Below are positions 42,369 through 50,904 of a stretch of DNA of 64,000 nucleotides, in pieces; position 1 is the first letter of the stretch; each line of letters opens with the position of its first letter. This DNA comes from Aspidapion aeneum. Lineage: Eukaryota; Arthropoda; Insecta; Coleoptera; Brentidae. The notes beneath the pieces are model-generated. The model was not told the DNA's origin, ran no database searches, and saw only the letters and a program-made list of their open reading frames with translations. The translations under genes and the position numbers were made by a program. The stretch covers positions 6,968,372 to 7,032,371 of the forward strand of contig OY755042.1 of NCBI GenBank assembly GCA_963576565.1, in the 5' to 3' direction.

Positions 42369-43941
42369 GGGCGATTCCATGATTACTGACGGGACAAATC
42401 GCACATATTTACAGGCATTTATATCATTTTTTCTATAGTAGAAGTAATCATTAATCAATAATTTTTGGTTTACAGGTAAACAACAATGCAGGCAATTTTT
42501 ATGCAAAGAAAAATTTATCTTAGCTTATGATAGTTTAAAAGATATAATTTTTTAAAGTGTGATTACTGACGGGAAAGAAATTCGGGCAGAGATTTTTTGC
42601 AAAAGTTTGATTCTTTAGTCCTCTGAAATTAAACATGTAACAAAATATTTCTAAATTATAGTCAATAACTGTACTCTAAACAAGTTTATAAAACATAACA
42701 GTAATTATATTTAATTACTTGTTTAGCTTATAAAAATTGATATAATGATTACTAATGGGAGATTACTGACGGGACAATTTTTGTCAACTTTTCAAAAAAT
42801 GTATTTTAAATATTTAACAACACATAACTAACTAAATACAAAAAACATATTAACTTTATCGAAAACAATTGAATAATATTGATTTCTGTGATTGCCACGT
42901 CTTTCTAATTTCAATAGACTTGCCCTCAATGTATTTAAAATGATATGACCTGCTTATTTCTGGAATAGCTTTTCCAGTTTCCCACATTTTATTTAAGAAA
43001 GGTTTTACGTAGTTTATTTCATCTGCTTCTACCATAAGAATGATTGAAATCGATATCTCCAAAGACGTTTGGTTCCAAATAGTATGTTGGATGCAAAAAA
43101 TCATCATCAGATTTTGCAATTTTTAAATTGGGATCTATTGATGTTAAAACGTTTGGAAATAACAGCCATTTTCTTTTCTGTATGCTGCGGTAAAGATTTG
43201 TTAACTCTTTTCACAGCTTTACCTAAAGATTGAGCAGATTTAAATGGAATTTGATCCAGTGCGGTCATTTAGTTAGGTAGCTTTGCTTCGTCGTTTCATT
43301 TGCAAAAATTTTTATGCGGTAGTTTCTATAAACTGTCTATAAAATAACCCCAAATGGTTTAGAATTATTATACAGGAATAATTAACAAGAAACTAAGGTA
43401 TATGGTTATTTCTATAATTTTGATTACTGACGGGACAAATTTGAAAAAGATTTTTTAAAAAATTGTGAAGCTTATTGAGGAAAACAAAAATGGCAAATAA
43501 CAGAGTAACATATGAGTTTACAGTTAACATTTATGTAGAAGTATGTAGTCAGGAGTGCACGCGTTATTAGAAGATTATGTATTTTTTGATTACTGACGGG
43601 ACATAAAATCCTAAATACTAAAAAATAAAATAAATTTGTGCTAACTTACCTGACAGAAAAACCACGATACACGATATGTCACCAAAAGTAACACCATCAA
43701 TAATAAATCAATTTTGACAGCGCTAGTAATTTGTTTAAATCACAGGTTAAAACTAGGAAATTCTTATACAAATATACACGGAGGAAAAGTAAAAATTTTA
43801 GTAATTATTTTCTTTACAAAAATAGTACCGTCAAATGGCTTTTTTAGTTTATATGGTAAAAATGGTCCTTAATTAAAAATATGTGCATAGTTTTTATTCA
43901 AAATTTTTAAAAGAAAATTTTCAATGTGCATGGAATCGCCC
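42369..43941. mobile_element. Unassigned TIR element with five GATTACTGACGGGAC motifs
   Basis: Perfect inverted ends GGGCGATTCCATG (42369) and CATGGAATCGCCC (ending 43941) with possible 4-bp duplication TTCT on both sides. Inside, GATTACTGACGGGA(C/A) recurs in one orientation at about 42381, 42560, 42761, 43422 and 43588; the first adjoins the left TIR. Decayed minus-strand coding sequence lies at 42870-43260. The 4-bp TSD would suit Sola-type or some CMC elements, but the superfamily is not established. Confidence 0.65.
42870..43260 (-). pseudogene. Decayed transposon protein fragment in the GATTACTGACGGGAC element
   Basis: On the minus strand three successive frames carry protein-like text: FKSAQSLGKAVKRVNKSLPQ (about 43240-43170), then LKIAKSDDDFLHPTYYLEPN (about 43130-43060), then EINYVKPFLNKMWETGKAIP with RSYHFKYIEGKSIEI (about 43020-42890). 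Two frameshifts separate them. The SLGKAVKRV...LP pattern resembles proteins of Sola-like or other uncharacterised insect transposons as far as I recall; this is not a firm assignment. Confidence 0.45.
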
Positions 43942-44199
43942 TTCTATGTTTTTAATCCTGCTAAAAATTAAAAAAAAAAACGTTAAACTATACCACTGAA
44001 ATAAGGGAAATATTAGGGTGCAAAACTACCCTTATTTTGGTATACCCAGAGACAAAATAAAAGAGAGAAAATAATAAGAGTGCTTGATTCTATGATTAAA
44101 CAATTGCAACACGTTTACGCTAGCGCCACCCTTGGCTACTGGAAGAATTAGGAATGCGCGGGCGGGCTGGGCGCTTTTTAAATGATTTTTTTTCTTGAT

Positions 44200-44717
44200 A
44201 AAGCAAGGCCAACACAAAAATAGAGGCCACGACCCTGAAAAAATCAGCTGTTCTCCCGGGGCTGAATTTTACATTGGGTCTTATGGGAGGTCAGATGTTT
44301 TTTCATGATAACATGATTAAAAGGTTAAAATCTTCAAGATTTAGCATTCCTTATTTTGAATTCAAATTACCCGCCATGTACGACATGCCAACAGTTATAT
44401 TTGACTTTGTCATATGTGATTGTCACATTCGCTTCTGCTTTAAACTTAATTTTTGTGTGAGCTTATGAAGCGGCTATGAAAAATTAGGGCTTACTATACA
44501 TTTTAAAAAAAATTGTTCTGCCAGAATAAAGTAAAAACAATCTCAAAAACGGCTTTATTTTAAAAAAAATCAAATATCCATGAACCGTCATTCCAACTTC
44601 AATATTTTAAAGACAATCAGCTGTGTCGTAACGTGACCATCAAAATAAAATCAGCCCCGGATGTGACGTCAACAAAGTGGAGGATCGTGGCCCGTCCATT
44701 TTGATAGCCCTGGATAA
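44200..44717 (-). mobile_element. Repeat element, copy B (GGCCACGATCCTCC family)
   Basis: Reverse-orientation copy of 28430-29055. It starts CAAGGCCAACACAAAAATA-GAGGCCACGACCC and ends GATCGTGGCCCGTCC-ATTTTGATAGCCC. It directly abuts the foldback at 44717. Plus-strand frames inside it are not called. Confidence 0.7.
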
Positions 44718-45382
44718 AGGTGACAAGACGCTAGCGCTACCAAGTCCACTTCCAATCCCTGGCTTCGCATGCGTAGATCTACCAATATTATTTACCTCAT
44801 GTATTAGAATCGATGTACAGGGTGATTTTCACTTGAATGATTCTAACCACATGAAAATAGAAAGTTTCAAAAACCTAACCTAACGAAACCTAATCAGATC
44901 TAACCGAACCGAACCAAAGCAAACTAAACCAATATTTTTTCAAAAAAAAACTTTCCTGACTTCCTACCTGGGATGCTAGAGGATGTGAATCCGAACCGGA
45001 CCGTACCGAACCGAACCTATCCAAACCTAACCCTACCCAACTAAACCTAATTAGCAGTACGTGTTGTAGTTTAGTTTGGTTAGGTTAGGTTTGGTTCAGT
45101 TTAGTTAGGTTCAGTTTGGTTCGGATTCACATCCTCTAGGATCCCAGGCAGGAAGTCAGGAAAGTTTTTTTTTGAAAAAAATGATTGGTTCAGTTTCCTT
45201 CGGTTCGGTTAGATTTGATTAGGTTAGGTTTTTGAAACTTTCTATTTTCATGTGGTTAGAATCATTCAAGTGAAAATCACCCTGTATGCATCTATTCTAA
45301 GACATGAGGTAAATAATATTGGTAGATCTGCGCTTGCGAAGCCAGGGATTGAAAGTGGACTTGGTAGCGCTAGCGTCTTGTC
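44717..45382. mobile_element. Foldback element, 0.67 kb, centred on the repeated core
   Basis: GACAAGACGCTAGCGCTACC at the left is mirrored by GGTAGCGCTAGCGTCTTGTC at the right, and the match continues inward over about 300 bp per arm (GTGATTTTCACTTGAATG, GAAAGTTTCAAAAACCTAA). CCTAACC/CCGAACC tracts lead to the core hairpin at 44930-45182. A hAT derivative lies 18 bp to the right. Confidence 0.85.
44930..45182. repeat. Foldback core hairpin, copy 3
   Basis: A9 run, CTTTCCTGACTTCCTACC, GGATGCTAGAGGATGTGAAT and CCGAACC are mirrored by GGTTCGGATTCACATCC, CTAGGATCCCAGGCAGGAAG, TCAGGAAAG and a T9 run. Confidence 0.8.
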
Positions 45383-45399
45383 TATTTTTGAGGTCAGGC

Positions 45400-46460
45400 C
45401 AGTGGCGGCGCGTGGTAAAAAGCTTTATACCATAAAAATTGCGGCGCATGCGAAATTTTTTTTTGAGTGTCACGCCCATCTTTCTGGGCCATCGAGTGGG
45501 CGGCCGTCATATCATATAATTTAGAGCAAATAATTAAAAAATAAGTTAGTTAGATATTAGTTACCTGTTATTATTGTTTTTATAAATAAATAATAAATGT
45601 ATCATACCTAGTTTCTATCTTTCATAAACACGTCTTGTATTGAAAATGAAGGCGTCTATCCTTTTTTGAAATAAATTCTTCAATAACCAATTCATTGAAC
45701 TTTGGAATTTCTTGAATCATTTTTTTCTCAATAGATAACATTGCTAGGGCAGTTAATCTATTCTCACCCATTGTGCTCCTAAGGAAAGTTTTAATTCTCT
45801 TTAGGGTAGAGAAACAACGTTCTGCTTCTGCGGTTGTCATAGGCATCGTAACCACTGCCTCTAGCAATTGTCTTTAAATTTTGCACGCTAATGCTATCAT
45901 AATTAGAAACTTCCATCATTGTCGTAGACTAAATCGTCGAAATCAAAACAAATCGCCCACCCCGCGCCCGACCGACAATTTAAAGTTGTCCAAGCGCACT
46001 AATTAAAGGTGCGCGGGAGCTGCTGTACATCTGCAACGGTAACCGCGGCCGCGGGGGTCATCACCAAGGTGTGGGCGGCACGAGGCGAATTTATGTAGAA
46101 GAGCACGGCCGAAGGAAGGCTCAGATTCTATGTACTGTAAAATTCTATTGGGACATTTCGCCCTCTCTTTCTATATTTCCTAATTAGAATGCGATATAAC
46201 TTCTACGGTGCAGAGAATTTGGTTCCAGTAACTAAAAGTAAAGAATGTAACCACGAGAATATCCATTCATCACAGGCTGGTTGAACACGAATACAAACAC
46301 ATATGTACCGAGTATTAATTGTAGTTAATATTCCAGTCTTTAGTGAATTCCTTTTGGGGTAATTATTAATGAAATTAAAGAATGATCAAATTTTAATATT
46401 TTTTAACGTAAAATTTGGGAGTGCACGTGCACATGTGCACTTATGGAGGAACCGCCACTC
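45400..46460 (-). mobile_element. hAT deletion derivative, copy 2, with 8-bp TSD
   Basis: 1061 bp with ends CAGTGGCGG and complement CCGCCACT(C), flanked by the perfect 8-bp duplication GGTCAGGC (45392-45399 and 46461-46468). It keeps only the transposase C-terminus (45622-45867) and non-coding ends. Related to 7451-8690. Confidence 0.92.
45622..45867 (-). pseudogene. hAT transposase C-terminal dimerisation fragment
   Basis: The 81-codon frame reads MPMTTAEAERCFSTLKRIKT, then FLRSTMGENRLTALAMLSIE. The pattern P-x-T-x-A-x-AERCFSxLKxIKxxLRSxMxxxRL is the hAT C-terminal (dimerisation) domain, as in ZMYM1/DUF4371-type insect hATs. The catalytic core and zinc finger are missing. Confidence 0.9.
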
Positions 46461-46468
46461 GGTCAGGC

Positions 46469-46738
46469 TAATTTCATGTATGCGAAAATAATTTGGATAT
46501 CAAAAATATATTAATTTTAGTCATGTAAACCTATAAGATATCCAAACTTTTTCAGCATACATAAAAATTTGCATGACCTCGAAAATACCAGGTAGGTATA
46601 ATAATGATATATGTAAAAATACTTAAATAAAAAACAATGTTTTTAAAAATACATACATACATACATTTATTTTTTTTAAATATTTAACAAAAAATACATA
46701 TATACATTTATTTATTTTTTAATATTGATCAAACATAA
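46469..46738. other. AT-rich spacer with ATAC microsatellite
   Basis: ACATACATACATACATTTA near 46651. No gene is recognised. Confidence 0.4.
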
Positions 46739-46740
46739 TA

Positions 46741-48488
46741 CCGGGTGGGCCAAAAAAAACCAGACAATTTTTTTTTCATTATAACTTTTGAACTATACCA
46801 TCAATTTTAATGGGACAAACTGCACTTGGCAGAGAATTAATCAGAGTTTTAAAGAAATAATTTTTTTTATCCGTCATTTCAAAATCCAAGATGGCGGACG
46901 AAATAAAATTGTACCCTTCAAAGATGCTCGTTTATTCTTCTGTTGCGAACATGTTTTAATAATTTTTTTAAATCACTAAAAAAGCAGCATTCTTGCCACG
47001 CACAACGTATAAGTCAGCAAAATCGGTTCTGTGGTTCTAAAAAATATATTTTTGTTTTAACCATTGTTTTGAATATTATACGATTGCCTTGCCAATCATG
47101 TCTGCATTTATTTCCTAATAAATTCATTACTACTGAACCGATTTTGATAAAATAAAATATATCCTGGTGAGAATTGATTGGTTTTTAAAGATCATGATCA
47201 AAATTTCTTTACATCTTAAAATTTAAGATGGTGAGGTGAACAGAATCATAATTAATTCTTCAAAATGGCGTGTTTAGTATTATTTTCTAAAAATGTTTTA
47301 GCTTTTTTTTAATTTATAGAAAGCACTACAACAAGGTATAAATTAGTAAACTCGGTTTGGTGGTTCTCCAAAAATCTCTTTTTGTTTCAGCCATTGTTTT
47401 GTCTGCATTCATTTCCATATAAACTCATTATTACTGAACCGATCTTTGTGAAATAAAAAAAATCATGGTGAAAATTGATTGTTCTTGTTTATAATTGAAA
47501 TTTGCCGCCATCTTAGGAGTTAGGATGTCGGAAATAATCATACTTGACCCTTTAAAAAGGCACGTTTATTCTTATTTTCCAAAAATGTTTTAGTTCTTTT
47601 TTTAGTTTATAGAAAAGCGCTTAATTAATTTTTATCTCTTTATGCGGGAGAAAAGTAATGTTTTTGTATAATTTAAAAAAAAACTAAAACATTTTCAGAA
47701 AATAAGAATAAGCACGCCATTTTCAGGAATCAAGTATGATTCTGTACGACATCTTAAATTCTAAGATGGCGGCAAATTTCGATCATAATCTTTAAAGAGC
47801 AATCAATTCTCAACATGATTTTTTTTAATTCACTAAAATGGGTTTAGTAATAACGAAATTATAAGGAAACGAATGCAGACAGGATTGGCAATGCAATCGT
47901 ATAATCTGTAAAACAATGGCTGAAACAAAAATAGATTTTTTGAGAGCCACCAAACCGATTTTACTAATTTGCACCTGATTGTGTGGGGGAAAACTAGTGC
48001 TTTTCTATAAATTGAAAAAAAAACTAAAACATTTGCGGAAAATAAGAATAAACACGCCATCTTGAAGAACCAAATATGATTCCATTCCGCCATCTTAAAT
48101 TTTAAGATGGCGATAAACTTTGATCATGATCTTTAAAAAGCAATCAATTCTCACCAGGATGTTTTTTATTTCATTAAAATCGGTTCAGTAGTCATGAATT
48201 TATAAGGAAATAAATACAGACATGACACTGAACCGATTTTGCTAATTCGTACCTTGTTGTGCGTGGCAATAATGTTGCTTTTTACTAATTTAAAAAAATA
48301 ATTAAGACATGTTCGCAACACGAAAATAAACGAGCATCTTTGAAGGGTACATTTTAATTTCATCCGCCATCTTGGATTATGAGACGGTGGACAAAAAAAT
48401 ACATTCAGTCAAAACTCTAATTAATTCTCTGCCAAGTGCAGTTTGTCCCATTAAGAGCGATTGTAAAGTTTTTTTTTGGCCCACCCGG
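46741..48488. mobile_element. CCGGGTGGGCC palindromic element, full length, 1.75 kb
   Basis: TA-flanked (46739-46740 and 48489-48490). Ends are CCGGGTGGGCCAAAAAAAA and complement. The arms match along nearly the whole length: GGGACAAACTGCACTTGGCA, CCAAGATGGCGGA, AAAGATGCTCGTTTATT, GTTGCGAACATG and AAAATCGGTTC occur on both arms in reverse sense. Within each arm a unit with AAGATGG, ATTGATTG and a TTTTAG block is repeated about every 250-280 bp. No transposase. TA flanks suggest a Tc1/mariner-type target. Confidence 0.88.
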
Positions 48489-48490
48489 TA

Positions 48491-49046
48491 AATTTTTTTA
48501 AATATGTATAAAGTGGGTGGGCTGTTCTTAGAAAATGGTAACATTGCATATAATTGGTTTATATATTTAAAACCACTTATTCTTTTGAAATCAAACTAAG
48601 TGTATAGTTAGTGCACTCAATGAACTGTCCAGGAAATGTCTCCATAAAAGTAAAACTGTTCACACTATTTGATATGTCAGGTGGTGTAATTTGTAAGTTC
48701 ATAGATTTGATTTTAATTTCTAAAAAAAATGTTGATACCTATCAGTTTTTTGTCTTTACAAAACAACAAAAAATCCACCTGTAATTAATTTTGCTGTCAC
48801 TGGCGTGATCACATGCAGTCACAGGTTTTTTGTAAAATATTGTGTGTTAAATTTCAGAAATCATCAAGATATGATAAATTATTAAAGGTTTTGCCGAAAT
48901 AGTCGATAAAGTGTGTTAAAAAAGACTTCGCAACACAAATAAAAAAAAATTAAGTACATGGTAAATCAATTTTAGTTTTTTTGAAAACAGGGTACTCAAA
49001 AACTCTGGATTTTTAAAAAAACCTACAAAAAACTAAATAACAAACA

Positions 49047-49102
<56 letters not shown>

Positions 49103-49150
49103 CAACAATTTAAAAAGTCCAAATAAAATAAAACCAATCTTTAAAAAAAA
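48491..49150. other. Spacer with (TA)n
   Basis: No gene recognised. An AT microsatellite lies at 49055-49099. Confidence 0.4.
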
Positions 49151-49154
49151 ATAA

Positions 49155-49545
49155 TTATTTAAACAAGGTTTGAAAACGACTCTTTGCACACGATCGAGAC
49201 AGTTTGGTAGACCGAGCCGAAGGCGAGGTCTACAAGTCGAGGGAGTGTGCAAAGAGGTTTTCAAACGAGTTTTTTACAATATTATTTATACGACTGCTAA
49301 TAAAGAAAGAAAAATCAAATTTTAATTTAACTTGTTTTTATTTCCGACATTTTTACAACTATATATTATAATCTACAATCTTTGTTTACAACAAAACTTT
49401 AAAAATTTAACAACTTTTTGACGGATCTAATCAACAAAACATACGAGCAGTGACGGTTGCTACGGAACTAAGCCAACTTATATTGATGGGTGACAACAAC
49501 AAAAATCACAATGACGGGAGACCCGTATGCAGAAATGACATAGGC
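49155..49545 (-). repeat. Hairpin module in inverted orientation
   Basis: CAAGGTTTGAAAACGACTC through GAGGTTTTCAAACGAGT (49165-49275), then AGCAGTCGTATAA-complement and GTCGGAAATAAAAAC-complement text, i.e. the reverse of the tandem modules that follow. It ends near ATGCAGAAATGACATAGGCG. Confidence 0.8.
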
Positions 49546-49554
49546 GTACTAAAT

Positions 49555-50890
49555 ACTTTTTATACGACTGTCTTGTAAAAGGGGGTTTTGCGCACGGAGA
49601 ACACGATCTGAAAACGGCATTTTGCGCACGCTGTGTGCAAAACGTTTTGCACACGCTTATGTCATTTCTGCATACGGGTCTCCCGTCATTGTGATTTTTG
49701 TTGTTGTCACCCATCAATATAAGTTGGCTTAGTTCCGTAGCAACCGTCACTGCTCGTATGTTTTGTTAAATAGATACGTCAAAAAATTGTTAAATTTTTA
49801 AAGTTTTGTTGTAAAAATGTCGGAAATAAAAACAAGTTAAATTAAAATTTGATTTTTCTTTCTTTATTAGCAGTCGTATAAAAAATATTGTCAAAAACTC
49901 GTTTGAAAACCTCTTTGCACACTCCCTCGACTTGTAGACCTCGCCTTCGGCTCGGTCTACCAAACTGTCTCGAACGTGTGCAAAGAGTCGTTTTCAAACC
50001 TTGTTGTTTAAATAACTATTTTATACGACTGTCTTGTAAAAGGGGGTTTTGCGCACGGAGAACACGATCTGAAAATGGCATTTTGCGCACGCTGTGTGCA
50101 AAACGTTTTGCACACGCTTATGTCATTTTTGCGCACGCTTATGTCATTTCTGCATACGGGTCTCCCGTCATTGTGATTTTTGTTGTTGTCACCCATCAAT
50201 ATAAGTTGGCTTAGTTCCGTAGCAACCGTCACTGCTCGTATGTTTTGTTGATTAAATACGTCAAAAAATTGTTGAATTTTTAAAGTTTTGTTGTAAAAAT
50301 GTCGGAAATAAAAACAAGTTAAATTAAAATTTGATTTTTCTTTCTTTATTAGCAGTCGTATAAAAAATATTGTAAAAAACTCGTTTGAAAACCTCTTTGC
50401 ACACTCCCTCGACTTGTAGACCTCGCCTTCGGCTCGGTCTACCAAACTGTCTCGATCGTGTGCAAAGAGTCGTTTTCAAACCTTGTTGTTTAAATAACTA
50501 TTTTATACGACTGTCTTGTAAAAGTGGTTTTTGCGCACGGAGAACACGATCTGAAAATGGCATTTTGCGCACGCTGTGTGCAAAACGTTTTGCACACGCT
50601 TATGTCATTTTTGCGCACGCCTATGTCATTTCTGCATACGGATCTCCCGTCATTGTGATTTTTGTTGTTGTCACCCATCAATATAAGTTTGCTTAGTTCC
50701 GTAGCAACCGTCATGTGTTGATTAGATACGTCAAAAAATTGTTGAATTTTTAAAGTTTTGTTGTAAAAATGTCGGAAATAAAAACAAGTTAAATTAAAAT
50801 TTGATTTTTCTTTTTTTAATAGCAGTCGTATAAAAAATATTGTACCAAACTGTCTCGATCGTGTGCAAAGAGTCGTTTTCAAACCTTGTT
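49555..50890 (+). repeat. Three tandem hairpin modules of about 460-480 bp
   Basis: Each starts TTTTATACGACTGTCTTGTA (about 49558, 50020, 50501). Each contains TGTGCAAAACGTTTTGCACA (a perfect 20-bp palindrome), GCGCACGGAGAACACGATC, GTTGTTGTCACCCATCAAT, and, in the first two, a 100-bp hairpin with arms GTTTGAAAACCTCTTTGCAC / GTGTGCAAAGAGTCGTTTTC around GTAGACC-loop-GGTCTAC. The third lacks most of the last hairpin and runs directly into the 3' side of the THAP transposase. Open frames on both strands here are repeat translations. Confidence 0.85.
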
Positions 50891-50904
50891 GTTTAAATAA
50901 CTAT

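Noticed and set aside
49478..50882. Overlapping open frames on both strands with CTQRAQNA text
   Set aside because: Repeated identically in each hairpin module and on both strands; not protein-coding in pattern.
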